Assembly (NCBI GenBank): GCA_965200955.1
Contig: OZ241742.1
Coordinates: 1,364,001-1,428,000, forward strand
Source of the DNA: Bin80 sp026708685
GTDB lineage: Bacteria > Bacteroidota > Rhodothermia > Rhodothermales > Bin80
Direction of reading: 5' to 3'
DNA: 64,000 nt
Positions 28,201-37,880 of the stretch are shown in pieces; position 1 is the stretch's first letter; every line of letters starts with the position of its first letter. The position numbers were made by a program, and so were the translations under genes. The notes under the pieces were generated by a model. That model was not told the DNA's origin and searched no databases. It was given only the letters and a program-made list of their open reading frames with translations.

Positions 28201-28529
28201 GTACTCCACGCACGCGTTCCCATGATGGAGGCCTGCTCTGAAATATCAGTAAACTGAAAATCACCATGATTAAGGAACAGACGATTTGGAGTCTGATTGC
28301 CCGTAAAAAAGAGGTCAGGCAGTCCATCACCATTGATATCTCCAAGTCCGACTCCCCCGCCATTATAGAAATTCCTGTAACGATAGACGTTGAATTCATC
28401 GGCATACTGGAGGGTATTCTGGAAGTCAATTCCCGCCTCAAGAGCATCCATCTGTTCAAAAAGAGGCTTTTGTTCAACTGTACATGCCCCAAGCACGATG
28501 GCAAAAAGGATGTAGGCTAGGTTATTCAT
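25230..28529 (-). CDS. Large CRTAC1-like FG-GAP/UnbV lipoprotein
   Basis: A 1099-residue exported protein. The lipobox (AIVLGAC) near residue 17 predicts an outer-membrane lipoprotein. Two rounds of FG-GAP calcium-binding repeats (GDINGDGLPDLFFTGN, DLDLDGDLDLVINN) surround an ASPIC/UnbV region (WLQLELKG.. NTFGVGAQI..). Such proteins are common next to polysaccharide-uptake genes in Bacteroidota and probably bind glycans or other surface ligands. I chose the ATG at 28529; the frame to 28769 would overlap the upstream gene and lack a signal peptide. The start overlaps the stop of the 28522 gene by eight bases. Confidence 0.88.
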   Translation of the reverse strand: MNNLAYILFAIVLGACTVEQKPLFEQMDALEAGIDFQNTLQYADEFNVYRYRNFYNGGGVGLGDINGDGLPDLFFTGNQTPNRLFLNHGDFQFTDISEQASIMGTRAWSTGVSMADINGDGLLDIYVCNSGIVANDDRRNELYINQGDGRFQELAQTYGLDDPGLSTHATFLDYDLDGDLDMFLVNNSFRSIGDFNLEVNTRHIPHFDGGDRLYRNEWPQTSFTDVTESSGMYQSEIGFGLGATVGDVNRDGWPDLYISNDFFEYDYLYINNQDGTFTESLHNSIQSVSAAAMGSDMADLNGDGYLDIFVTDMLPPTDQRLKTVSAFDSWERYQAYIRDDYFHQFTRNTLQINLGRDLNSMIRFSEQGRRLGVDASDWSWGALIADYNHDGARDIFVANGIYRDLTNADYLEAVQDEDTRKLLTRENFVDWKTLIEMIPTQPIPNHMFAGHSQQPFLDVTDEWGLAAVGFSNGSAYGDLDLDGDLDLVINNVGGPPMLYRNRVIEDHPERSWLQLELKGGANTFGVGAQISAWKDGQLWYLEQQPVRGFQSSVDPILHLGFGDRIHSLDSLVVHWPIGALSILEDVPTGQRLTLHEPLPPKAPLVQPSVQHAPFLMSIDPDSIGLQWRHVENVFSDFDQQPLLFHMRSTEGPAMCKADANGDGREDLYLGGARNQPGSLFLQTQSGFFTESTQPEFLEDAISEDIDCVWFDIDSDGDHDLYVASGSSELPGSSSALLDRLYLNNGNGVFSQDETLIRLSPRGFFPTSTVCPMDIDLDGDTDLFIGSRLQPFAFGVPVSSQLVINDGIGQLSDATARLAPSLESIGLVTDAVCADFNGDLHPDLLIAGEWMPLTFLSNDDGMFHARDSGLEHTSGWWQSLLPIDIDDDGDLDFIAGNHGLNSRFKSPIDMWVGDFDRNGSIEQVFARTINGILFPWHLRHDLVRQIPHLVRTFPTYASYAEATIFDIFSEEELAQSLHLQVHELRTMVGINDGTGHFTLSGAPEDMQLSPIYGMAEVPIKEGRLILAGGNLHEVKPEAGRYDASYGTALMAPSLKTLSWSESGFFVEGQIRKILPLSINDRLLIMVARNNDQLSIFEYAN

Positions 28530-29103
28530 CTTCCTTTGGAGGCATTGCACGAATGTCTGTGATTTTAACGAGCACTTCCCGATCGGAATCACGCTGAATC
28601 GTAATGTGTCGATTCGCATCAATTTTAATAAACTCAGGAGTTGTGTCCATGGTTGGGGTGGATCTCTCCTGGAGAATAAACCCAGAGCCATACCAATCTT
28701 CCATAAGATCATGGACATCAAAAATAAGACTGTCCGCCCATAGATGCCTGTTCCATGGGGCCCAACCATCGTAGGAAAAACGCACCCGCATCTGTGCGAC
28801 TAGATCATCCACAAAATCTGGATAATATAGCATAGTTGATTCGTGATGAAACTCATCAGGAAGTTTCAATTGCACATTCCGATTGTTGGGGCCATGGCTG
28901 ACGAGTCCTCGTCTATTGAGTGCCCAGCTAGAATCAAAAAATGCTTGGCGAGACATTCCTAGTTCATAGTTTAGAAATAGCGTGTTCACCGTATCTGTGC
29001 GTAGGCTTTCACGCTCCACCATCTGTTGATATTCAGAGGTTTGTTGACAAGCGGCTACCATGAAAAAGAATATGAAGAACAGACAAAACAGGATTCTGTT
29101 CAT
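28522..29103 (-). CDS. Small lipoprotein of the GH53/CRTAC1 cluster
   Basis: A 193-residue protein with a lipoprotein signal (MNRILFCLFFIFFFMVAAC). The mature part is a soluble beta-rich domain rich in Asp, Trp and Tyr, with HDLMEDWYGSGFILQ. No family was recognised. It is between the GH53 gene and the large CRTAC1 gene and overlaps the latter, so the two are translationally coupled. It may hold or present glycans at the cell surface. Confidence 0.75.
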   Translation of the reverse strand: MNRILFCLFFIFFFMVAACQQTSEYQQMVERESLRTDTVNTLFLNYELGMSRQAFFDSSWALNRRGLVSHGPNNRNVQLKLPDEFHHESTMLYYPDFVDDLVAQMRVRFSYDGWAPWNRHLWADSLIFDVHDLMEDWYGSGFILQERSTPTMDTTPEFIKIDANRHITIQRDSDREVLVKITDIRAMPPKEDE

Positions 29104-29344
29104 AGCAGATCGTCCATTGTTGGATCAATACAAATCATCAGTTAACAAGGGCTGAGGAGGTATGGTAGGTCCATTCTTACGATCGTCAAATACGAATGTG
29201 CAACTATGAATCCTGAACTCACCTGATTGAAGATGAAGACGACCATCGTGTACATCAAAGATCATCATCAACAATCTCCGGTGGAATCACTCAAAGCTGC
29301 AGAACAGACATCTTGATGGGTTGAAATCCAGAGAGTTTTTGCTT

Positions 29345-30673
29345 TCATGGGATGACAAATAAAGAGACGGGTTGCATCTTTGGGATACGGATCCAGTAGG
29401 ATCCAACAGAAAGGCCAGAGATGGAAAGTGCGAACTGCTGTTGGCAATGCGATGACTGACTTTGTATTTTCTGTCCGAGTAGATTGTAGATGTCCATGTT
29501 TGCACAGGTGGGTTGTGGAAGATCAACCTGAACGGTATTCGTACCCATCCGTGCGGGGTTTGGAAACATGCGTAACGTTGAAAGAGTAGGGGAAGTTTCG
29601 GATGCTGTTTGCATCTGTCCTCCTAATGCATGGGCTCCGGGTAGAACATTACCTTGAAAATTGAAGAGGGCAAGATTTTCCCACGGGGATCCCAATCTCG
29701 GGGCAGCGATATATTCAGGTGCCCAGTAGCAAATACCAGAGGAGACATACTCCCATAATGTGCGGATAAAAGAGGCTTGACCGTCAGGAGTTGCAGGATA
29801 ACCGGGCAGTACATGTTCAGGCAGTCCGACGATGTTATGAACATCATCGTTCCAGTCAAGCGTCCATGGATATGCGGTTTCAATGAGCATGACAGGTTTG
29901 CTATATTGGCCTTCCAAATGGGTGACCACATTGACAAATTGGTGAAGAGGGCCATGCCAGAAAGGGTAATAGGAAAGTCCAATGATATCAAAATCGAGGG
30001 AAAACCGTGATAGGTTTCCAAAGAACCATTGTGCACCTTGAAGATCGGCACCCCGATCAATATGGATCATAATGTCGGCAGAACTAGCATCACGAACCGC
30101 AGATATAGCTGTTTGAAGAAGATTGGCCAGTTTACTCCACTGCTCGGGCCGATCATAGGATCCTCCAACACGACCAGTATTCCATAGCATTCCGGTAGTG
30201 ATTTCGTTTCCTGTCTGAACGATGATTGGAGGAGTTCCTTGTTTTTCTAAGGCTTGAATAACATTGTAGGTATAGGTATAAATACTATCAGTTAAGTGGT
30301 TATCCGAGAGATTGGACCATACCGAAGGTTTTTGTTGGGCTCCCGGGTCAGCCCATGTATCGGAATAATGTAGATTCAGGATGATCTTTAGGTTGAGATC
30401 ATGGGCTCTTTGTGCAAGTGCTAACATATCTTGTAGCCCGTCTCGTCGTTCAGATGGCGTATGGAAGAGTCGTAATCGAATGGAATTGAGTCCATGGTTT
30501 TTCAGAATCTTGAGGGCATTATCGGCAAGATTCTGAGATGTATAGACAGCACCTCCAGACTCTAATTCATCTAGCATGGATACATCCGCACAACGAAGGG
30601 GTTGCGATGCTACGAGGGATGTTACCATGCATAGTCCAAGGATGCAGGGAATCGTTTTATGGATCCATTGCAT
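29345..30673 (-). CDS. GH53 endo-beta-1,4-galactanase with sorting tail
   Basis: A 442-residue secreted glycosidase. Residues 1-22 are a signal peptide; 25-345 form a (beta/alpha)8 barrel of family GH53, which cuts beta-1,4-galactan or arabinogalactan. The acid/base glutamate is in QTGNEIT (E157) and the nucleophile in MLIETAYPW (E265). Residues 365-442 are a Por-type sorting domain (FPNPA; IYNLLGQKI), so the enzyme is probably exported by the type IX system. It lies between the two CRTAC1 lipoprotein genes. Catalytic family is firm; natural substrate is inferred. Confidence 0.92.
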   Translation of the reverse strand: MQWIHKTIPCILGLCMVTSLVASQPLRCADVSMLDELESGGAVYTSQNLADNALKILKNHGLNSIRLRLFHTPSERRDGLQDMLALAQRAHDLNLKIILNLHYSDTWADPGAQQKPSVWSNLSDNHLTDSIYTYTYNVIQALEKQGTPPIIVQTGNEITTGMLWNTGRVGGSYDRPEQWSKLANLLQTAISAVRDASSADIMIHIDRGADLQGAQWFFGNLSRFSLDFDIIGLSYYPFWHGPLHQFVNVVTHLEGQYSKPVMLIETAYPWTLDWNDDVHNIVGLPEHVLPGYPATPDGQASFIRTLWEYVSSGICYWAPEYIAAPRLGSPWENLALFNFQGNVLPGAHALGGQMQTASETSPTLSTLRMFPNPARMGTNTVQVDLPQPTCANMDIYNLLGQKIQSQSSHCQQQFALSISGLSVGSYWIRIPKMQPVSLFVIP

Positions 30674-30729
30674 GAAGATCAGATCTCTATGGTTTGGGGG
30701 TGGGGTGCATCAATTATTGTTTCCATCAT

Positions 30730-32550
30730 TCATTGAATCTGAGAGATGGACACGCGATTATTCGCTTCTAGATCACGGAGAACTTGACGACGACTATGCG
30801 GCCATTCTATGATCAAGGAATCAATTTGACCCGTGAATCCAAAATGGAGCACTGGGTCCACACTGGATTGAAAACCGCGCTGTAAATACTGTTCAGAGAA
30901 CCAGATCCGTCCATTAGACCATAGACTGACCTGCGTTCCAACACCATAAGAATTTGGATGTGTTCCAGTGAGTTCCACCTGGAGCCAGTGTCGGTCAGGA
31001 TAGAATTGAGTTGCTTGGTTCCGATATATAAAAGCGGGCATGTTTACATTATTGACAACCAGATCTAGATCACCATCATTATCGAGATCCCCATAGGCTG
31101 CCCCGTTAGAAAAACTTGGACTTGCAAGCCCCCATTGATCACTCACATTTTGAAAGTGAAAACTGGAATCACCCGCAAACATTTGATTAGAAAGTGGATA
31201 TGAGTGCAGCTGTTCAAGAAGGGTTAGAATCGGAGATTCATGCGTAAGAAATAAAGTTCGAAGTGAATCACGATTGGTGGTACGAGCAATAAAATCCTGA
31301 TCCAAGAGATCCTTGAAAATCCCATTAGGTACAAAGATATCCCGCCTCCCGTCAAGATCAAAATCTGCAATCAACCCTCCCCAGCTCCAATCTGTACTTT
31401 CCATGCCAGCGATTCGAGAGACTTCACGGAATCGTAACAGATCGTTGGGCAAATGGCCTGTATTGGATTGAAGCGTATTACGGGTGGCTTGATGGTGATA
31501 GCCATCATGCACGCTCTGAAGATACTCTGACCATGTTGGAAATGCAATCCTTGATTGGTATCGCCAGGGTCGTTGGGGAAGCATGTCAGAGACAAATATA
31601 TCGGGCCATCCATCTCCATTATAATCGGCGATGTCTCCACCCATAGAACTGAGACTCATGGTCTGGATAGCATCTACGGATACCTCAACAAACCGACCAT
31701 GATGGTTTAGATAGAGATAATCGCGTTCAAAGAAATCGTTTGAAACATAAAGATCCGTCCATCCATCTCGATTGAGATCGCCTGCCGATACCCCCAGCCC
31801 AAATCCAATATTACTGGCGTAAATTCCAGTGGTGAGGGTAACATCAGTAAAGTAGCCAATGTCATTACGCATGAGGCGATTACCTCCGTAAGGGTTAGGA
31901 ATGTCACGTAGATTAGGAGCAGGCATTAAGTCATCCAAGGATCGTACGGGGTTACTCAGGATATAGGCATCTAAATCATGATCTGCATCGTAATCAAAAA
32001 AAGAGGCGTGGATGCTCAGTGCCTCAAATGCGAGTCCATAGTCCTGAGACATTTCTAAAAAGGTTCCATCTTTTTGATTCACAAATAATTCATTATGACG
32101 TTTTGGGCCACCAGGAGGACCTGACTTGCTGAGATACAAGTCCAACCAATCATCTCCGTTGATATCAACCATACTAACACCAGTGGTCCATATTCCCTCA
32201 GAAAGAAGGCCTGCCTGCTCTGTTACATCTTCAAATCTAAAGTTACCAAGATTGAAGTAAAGACGGTTGGACACCTGATTCCCAGTCAAGAAGATATCGG
32301 CAAGGCCATCTTTGTTCACATCGCCAATGGCCACTCCTCCCCCATTGTAGAAATTGCGAAAGACATACGTATTGAGGCTTTCTGATGGGGTCAAAGAATT
32401 GGTGAATGTGACTCCAGTATGTTGTGAATTCATCAATTCAAAGAGTGGTGATGGATTTGGTTGGCACCCACAGATGACCAATCCTGTCATGACCAGCCCA
32501 CCAATCAGGTAAAGATCAATGCCGAAGCATCTACATAGGTTCATATTCAA
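30730..32550 (-). CDS. CRTAC1-like FG-GAP/UnbV lipoprotein, short form
   Basis: A 606-residue paralogue of the 25230-28529 gene. The lipobox is GLVICGC near residue 29. FG-GAP repeats (IGDVNKDGLADIFLTGN, DLDNDGDLDLVVNNV) and one UnbV region (WLQVELTGTHPNSYGVGTQV) correspond to roughly the first half of the long paralogue, and the protein ends there. The gap to the GH53 gene is 56 bases. It probably heads the transcript of this cluster. Confidence 0.88.
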   Translation of the reverse strand: MNMNLCRCFGIDLYLIGGLVMTGLVICGCQPNPSPLFELMNSQHTGVTFTNSLTPSESLNTYVFRNFYNGGGVAIGDVNKDGLADIFLTGNQVSNRLYFNLGNFRFEDVTEQAGLLSEGIWTTGVSMVDINGDDWLDLYLSKSGPPGGPKRHNELFVNQKDGTFLEMSQDYGLAFEALSIHASFFDYDADHDLDAYILSNPVRSLDDLMPAPNLRDIPNPYGGNRLMRNDIGYFTDVTLTTGIYASNIGFGLGVSAGDLNRDGWTDLYVSNDFFERDYLYLNHHGRFVEVSVDAIQTMSLSSMGGDIADYNGDGWPDIFVSDMLPQRPWRYQSRIAFPTWSEYLQSVHDGYHHQATRNTLQSNTGHLPNDLLRFREVSRIAGMESTDWSWGGLIADFDLDGRRDIFVPNGIFKDLLDQDFIARTTNRDSLRTLFLTHESPILTLLEQLHSYPLSNQMFAGDSSFHFQNVSDQWGLASPSFSNGAAYGDLDNDGDLDLVVNNVNMPAFIYRNQATQFYPDRHWLQVELTGTHPNSYGVGTQVSLWSNGRIWFSEQYLQRGFQSSVDPVLHFGFTGQIDSLIIEWPHSRRQVLRDLEANNRVSISQIQ

Positions 32551-32806
32551 GGGTTGTAGACAATGCAGTGTGATTCAACGGAAGTATTGATCCAGTTGTA
32601 TGATGGTATTGCAGGAGTCATATCTCGGATGGCCAGTTACTTTATACTAAATGATACTATTGCAGGAAATACATCTAATATATCAAAGATGATAGGATAT
32701 CCACGAGAATAGATTTTTTCGAATTTGGATAGATTCATGGGCACAGAAAATAAGTCATATCAGTTTTGACAAAATATAGGCAATACATGGATCCTGTTGT
32801 TGATGA

Positions 32807-34870
32807 CTACTGGCGTTTCTTCTTTTCACTGATCAGTGGAGTTGTCAGCATTTTTTCGTAGAGATGAAAGAGATATTCAACTCGTGCTTGTTCAGAGTCA
32901 AAGCCTTGACTTTGATACAGTTTGTCTACTGCAAGGTCAAGCTGCTCATGTGCCTTACGGAGATTAGGAGGCATGAGAGTTGAATCATACAATTCTGCAA
33001 AAGTCGCATTTTCGTGGGTAGCCCGGGCATCTAAAATGGCTTGGGCGAGAGGAACCAGAGAAGACATATCGGTATCTCCCGGTGATAAGGGGAACGTATT
33101 GTAAACAACTCCAATGGAATAACGGTATGTACTACCCAATCTACCAGCAATGGTCCGCACCCATGCCATGTGCATGGCCGAAGTTAGGAGTGCAAAGTCA
33201 ATGAGAGTCGCATTTGTTAACACCTTAAGACTGTTACTGGGAATAGCTGGTGGATCTAACCAACCAACAGGGATATAGTCGCGCCGTTCTGAGCTGGTTT
33301 CAGGAATCACTAAAAATGGTGTATCGGGTATCGTATTGATATGATAAATTGTGGGTGTTTTAGCGATCATTTGGGTTGGTTGGCTTTTACTCTTTTCACG
33401 ATGGGTACGTACAGCTGCAATCCTTTTTCGAACATGCGGAAGTTGAGCCAGCACATTGGGAGGAGCATCATGTAATGCTAAGATCCACCGCTTTTCACCT
33501 CGTATAAATTCTTGGGCACCAACATATGGCCGCATGAATGTTTTTGCGTCTGGTTCCAGTTTTAAGAATTGATCTCGTTCCGTTTCATTGAAGATATAGT
33601 TTCCGCCATCAATCGGTTTGGAGCCAATGATTAACTTTTTCAATCCATTGATCGGATTGCTTGACTCATGTACAGCAAGATGTGGATTCTTCATTCCGCT
33701 GGCATCAAAAAGATATGGAGAGATCCGGCCATGCTGACTTTCTAGAGGTTCCCCATGAGGCTCAGGATAGCTGAATAGGCGTTTATTCGCGGGCGAATAT
33801 GTTTGGTGATCAAGCCCAAGAATGACCACATGTACATGTGCTTTTCCTTTTGCGTCAGAACTCCATATAAAGGTGCGGTGGGCAAACGCAATCTCCAAAT
33901 GATAACGCTCAAATATCATTGGCCAGAATTGGCCAACCTGTTCTCCCTGTGAGATGGAGTTTGTTGCCACGAACCCAATCCTTGCCTGACTGCTCTGGAT
34001 GTACTCGCCAGCTTTGAAGAACCAAGCGGTCACATAATCAAGCGTACCACCATTCTGTTTGAATCCTGTAATTCTATGGACTTGTGATCGTTGAAATTCA
34101 CTTTGGAGTTTAGCACCTCCGAACGGAGGATTTCCTAAGATATACGAACACTCTTCTGGTGGAAGAACCTTTGACCAGTCAATTTCCAGTGCGTCTTCAT
34201 GGACAATATGGGGTGCAGCTTCCAGCGGAATTCGGGTATAGGTATGACCGAACTCCATACTCAGATGATTATTCATAATGTGATCCATCATCCAGAGTGC
34301 AGTTTCAGAGATACGTGCAGGGAATTCACTGATCTCAATGCCATAAAATTGATCTACATTAATGACGGAGAGGTCAGATGCGATCATCTTCATCTGCCTA
34401 TGTCCCTCAGATTCAGGATAGAGTTCTTTTAAGACTTCAATTTCAAGAAGGCGTAATTCTCGGTAGGCGATAATAAGAAAGTTGCCACATCCACATGCAG
34501 GGTCAAAGAATTTCAATTGTCCTAATCTGCGTTGAAACTTTCGAAGTTCTGTAGATCGGCGAGTATCTTTTCGTGATTTTAGCCAATGAAACTCTTGACG
34601 AAGGTCATCCATAAAGAGCGGCTCAATGACCTTAAGGATATTTTTCTCTGACGTATAATGTACACCGGATTCGCGGCGCTTCAACGGATCCATTCCCGAT
34701 TGAAACATAGACCCGAAGATGTCTGGACAAATATTAGACCAATCTAAGAGGCTTTCATCAATCACTGCTTGTTGAATAGCTGTATCGAGTGAAGGTATTT
34801 GATCTACCCATTCAAATAATTCTCCGTAAATATGAGAAAACTGCTTGATATCATTATCCATAGTAGACAT
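32807..34870 (-). CDS. MmeI-like methyltransferase lacking nuclease domain
   Basis: A 687-residue copy of the C-terminal three quarters of the neighbouring restriction-modification gene, beginning at the residue that matches M241 of the full copy. It keeps the SAM motif DPACGCGNFL and the catalytic NPPF motif, as well as the target-recognition region and the C-terminal helical part. It lacks the N-terminal nuclease. The methyltransferase core is nearly identical to the full copy while the first 70 residues and part of the recognition region differ. It could be an active orphan adenine methylase with a different specificity or a decaying duplicate. Confidence 0.8.
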   Translation of the reverse strand: MSTMDNDIKQFSHIYGELFEWVDQIPSLDTAIQQAVIDESLLDWSNICPDIFGSMFQSGMDPLKRRESGVHYTSEKNILKVIEPLFMDDLRQEFHWLKSRKDTRRSTELRKFQRRLGQLKFFDPACGCGNFLIIAYRELRLLEIEVLKELYPESEGHRQMKMIASDLSVINVDQFYGIEISEFPARISETALWMMDHIMNNHLSMEFGHTYTRIPLEAAPHIVHEDALEIDWSKVLPPEECSYILGNPPFGGAKLQSEFQRSQVHRITGFKQNGGTLDYVTAWFFKAGEYIQSSQARIGFVATNSISQGEQVGQFWPMIFERYHLEIAFAHRTFIWSSDAKGKAHVHVVILGLDHQTYSPANKRLFSYPEPHGEPLESQHGRISPYLFDASGMKNPHLAVHESSNPINGLKKLIIGSKPIDGGNYIFNETERDQFLKLEPDAKTFMRPYVGAQEFIRGEKRWILALHDAPPNVLAQLPHVRKRIAAVRTHREKSKSQPTQMIAKTPTIYHINTIPDTPFLVIPETSSERRDYIPVGWLDPPAIPSNSLKVLTNATLIDFALLTSAMHMAWVRTIAGRLGSTYRYSIGVVYNTFPLSPGDTDMSSLVPLAQAILDARATHENATFAELYDSTLMPPNLRKAHEQLDLAVDKLYQSQGFDSEQARVEYLFHLYEKMLTTPLISEKKKRQ

Positions 34871-35096
34871 TCAGTTAGATAATGGAGAATGGATCACTTG
34901 CACAAGATGAATTAAGCATGCAAGGAATGATCCATCTTGAATAGTTCGTTCCAAGAGGTTGTGAATGAATATATGAAGAGTTCAAAAATACTAGTATCAT
35001 CCGCAGGAAAAAAGATATTCTCTCCGTATCCAACGACCTGTGAAATCGCTATGATATTCGTAGAATCTGATCATGAAAATACTACCGATTTGATGA
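34871..35096 (-). pseudogene. Remnant N-terminal portion of the truncated copy
   Basis: Between the two restriction-modification genes, short blocks still match the region of the full copy just upstream of M241 (for example ATCACTTGCA and AGGAATGATCC), with deletions and frame loss. This shows that the short gene came from a longer copy whose nuclease part was lost by decay. Confidence 0.65.
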
Positions 35097-37880
35097 CTAT
35101 TGGCGTTTTTTCTTTTCACTGATCAGATGAGATGTCAGCATTTTTTCGTAGAGATGAAAGAGATATTCAACGCGTGCTTGTTCAGAGTCAAAGCCTTGAC
35201 TTTGATACAATTTGTCTACAGCGTCATCAAGTTGCTCATGGGCCTTACGGAGATTAGGAGGCATGAGAGTTGAATCATACAATTCTGCAAAACTCGCATT
35301 TTCGTGGGTAGCCCGGGCATCTAAAATGGCTTGGGCGAGAGGCACCAGAGAATACATATCGGTATCTCCCGGTGGTAAGGGGAACGTATTGTAAACAACT
35401 CCAATGGAATAACGGAAACTACTACCCAATCTACCAGCAATGGTCCGCACCCATGCCATGTGCATGGCCGAAGTTAAGAGTGCAAAGTCAATGAGAGTCG
35501 CATTAGTTAACACCTTAAGACTGTTACTGGGAATAGCTGGTGGATCTAACCAACCAACAGGGATATAGTCGCGCCGTTCTGAGCTGGTTTCAGGAATCAC
35601 TAAAAATGGTGTATCGGGAATCGTATTGACCTGATAAAGCGTTGGAGTTGTTGCCAGTTTTTTCGTAGAAACTCGACTACTTTGTTCTCGGAACGTTTTC
35701 ACTGCCGCAATTCTCTCTCGTAGATGACCAAGCTTTGACAACACATTGGGGGCGGCATTATGCAATGCTAAAATCCAACGCTTTTCACCTCGTATAAATT
35801 CTTGGGCTCCCATGTAAGGTCGCATAAAAATGATTGCATCCGGTTCCAGATTTAAGAATTGCTCTCGTTCTATTTCATTAAATATGTAATAACTATTATC
35901 AATAGGCTGCGACCCGATATTCATTTTTTTCATTCCATTGATCGGATTACTTGACTCATGCACAGCAAGATGTGGATTCTTCATTCCGCTGGCATCAAAA
36001 AGATATGGAGAGATCCGGCCATGCTGACTTTCAAGAGGTTCTCCTTGAGGCTCAGGATAGCTGAATAGGCGTTTTTTCGGAGGCGAATTTGTATAGTGAT
36101 CAAGTCCAAGAATCACCACATGTACATGTGCTTTTCCTTTTGCGTCAGAACTCCATATAAAGGTGCGGTGGGCAAACGCAATCTCCAAATGATAACGCTC
36201 AAAGATCATTGGCCAGAATTGGCCAACCTGTTCTCCCTGTGAGATGGAGTTTGTTGCCACGAACCCAATCCTTGCCTGACTGCTCTGGATGTACTCGCCA
36301 GCTTTGAAGAACCAAGCTGTCACATAATCAAGCGTACCACCATTCTGTTTGAATCCTGTAATTCTATGGACTTGTGATCGTTGAAATTCACTTTGGAGTT
36401 TAGCACCTCCGAACGGAGGATTTCCTAAGATATACGAACACTCTTCTGGTGGAAGAACCTTTGACCAGTCAATTTCCAGTGCGTCTTCATGGACAATATG
36501 GGGTGCAGCTTCCAGCGGAATTCGGGTATAGGTATGACCGAACTCCATACTCAGATGATTATTCATAATGTGATCCATCATCCAGAGTGCAGTTTCCGCA
36601 ATACGGGCAGGGAATTCGCTGATCTCAATTCCATAAAATTGATCCACATTAATGACGGAGAGGTCGGATGCAATCATCTCCATCTGCCTACGTCCATCAG
36701 ATTCGGGATAGAGCTCTTTCAAGACTTCAATCTCAAGACGACGTAATTCTCGGTAGGCAATAATAAGAAAGTTGCCACATCCACATGCAGGATCAAAGAA
36801 CTTCATCTGTCCTAATCGGCGTTGAAACTTTCGTAGTTCTGTAACTCGTCGTGTATCTTTTCGTGATTTTAGCCGATGAAACTCTTGACGAAGGTCATCC
36901 ATAAAGAGCGGCTCAATGACCTTAAGGATATTTTTCTCTGACGTATAATGTGCACCCAATTCACGGCGTTTCACTGGATCCATTACCGACTGAAACAAGG
37001 CTCCAAAGATGGCGGGAGAAATATTGGACCAATCAAACAGACTGGCATCAATCAATGCCTGCCGCATAGCTGAATTGAACGAGGGAATCCGAACTGCACC
37101 TTTGAGTAATGCACCATTGATATAAGGGAACCGTTTCATGTCCTCATCCATGGTTGACATCCGCTCAGACTCTGGAGTGTTAATCACTTGCAGAAGGTGG
37201 ACCAACCACGCACCAAGGAATGATCCGTCTTCAGGGGTTCGTTCCATGAGGTAATCTAAGAACAGATCACGGGGTTCAAAAATCCCCGTATCATCTGCAA
37301 AAAGACAGAAGACAATCCGTACTAATAGCCGTTCGAGATCATGTCCTCTGTATCCCCCGTCTTCCAACATATCGTGCAATCGTCCCACCAGTTCCGCTGC
37401 CTTGATATTCGCAGGATCTTGATCCTTGAAAGCTCGTCTACGCACTCCACGAATGAAGCTAAAAGCTTCAACATGAGATGGGAATTCATCAAGACGAAAG
37501 GAAACCGTCTTTCGTTCATCTAAATCAATGAGTTCAAACGTTTGAAAATCACTGACTAGAATGTATTGAGGGAGTTGTGTTTCGGGAAGGCTATCAAAGT
37601 ACTTGCCTGCCTGCTCTTTGGCAGCTTCAAGATCACGACCAGCACTTTTTTGTTCAACAATCAGAACACCTGGCCAAAATAGATCAATATAGCCAGAACG
37701 GTTATCAAGAAGTTTTACATGCTGTTCGTATCGTGCAACGCTACGACGCTGAATCCCATACACATCGAAAAAGTCATTATAGAAACTCTGGGTTTCCCCT
37801 TTCTCATACGATGCATCTCGCCATTTTTCAGCGAATTTGAAAGCACGAACCCGAATTTCATTCCAAGAAAGACGCATCAT
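35097..37880 (-). CDS. Type IIL restriction-modification enzyme, MmeI-like
   Basis: A 927-residue single-chain enzyme, close to MmeI (about 919). The nuclease motif D66-x9-E76-x-K78 (GYIDLF..VEQKSAG) matches the MmeI pattern D-x9-ExK. A helical spacer (about 160-330) leads to the gamma-class adenine methyltransferase with SAM motif DPACGCGNF (363-371) and NPPF (488-491), then a target-recognition domain and a C-terminal helical tail. Such enzymes methylate one strand and cut about 20 bases away. They use one recognition domain for both activities. It is intact and likely active. Confidence 0.9.
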   Translation of the reverse strand: MMRLSWNEIRVRAFKFAEKWRDASYEKGETQSFYNDFFDVYGIQRRSVARYEQHVKLLDNRSGYIDLFWPGVLIVEQKSAGRDLEAAKEQAGKYFDSLPETQLPQYILVSDFQTFELIDLDERKTVSFRLDEFPSHVEAFSFIRGVRRRAFKDQDPANIKAAELVGRLHDMLEDGGYRGHDLERLLVRIVFCLFADDTGIFEPRDLFLDYLMERTPEDGSFLGAWLVHLLQVINTPESERMSTMDEDMKRFPYINGALLKGAVRIPSFNSAMRQALIDASLFDWSNISPAIFGALFQSVMDPVKRRELGAHYTSEKNILKVIEPLFMDDLRQEFHRLKSRKDTRRVTELRKFQRRLGQMKFFDPACGCGNFLIIAYRELRRLEIEVLKELYPESDGRRQMEMIASDLSVINVDQFYGIEISEFPARIAETALWMMDHIMNNHLSMEFGHTYTRIPLEAAPHIVHEDALEIDWSKVLPPEECSYILGNPPFGGAKLQSEFQRSQVHRITGFKQNGGTLDYVTAWFFKAGEYIQSSQARIGFVATNSISQGEQVGQFWPMIFERYHLEIAFAHRTFIWSSDAKGKAHVHVVILGLDHYTNSPPKKRLFSYPEPQGEPLESQHGRISPYLFDASGMKNPHLAVHESSNPINGMKKMNIGSQPIDNSYYIFNEIEREQFLNLEPDAIIFMRPYMGAQEFIRGEKRWILALHNAAPNVLSKLGHLRERIAAVKTFREQSSRVSTKKLATTPTLYQVNTIPDTPFLVIPETSSERRDYIPVGWLDPPAIPSNSLKVLTNATLIDFALLTSAMHMAWVRTIAGRLGSSFRYSIGVVYNTFPLPPGDTDMYSLVPLAQAILDARATHENASFAELYDSTLMPPNLRKAHEQLDDAVDKLYQSQGFDSEQARVEYLFHLYEKMLTSHLISEKKKRQ

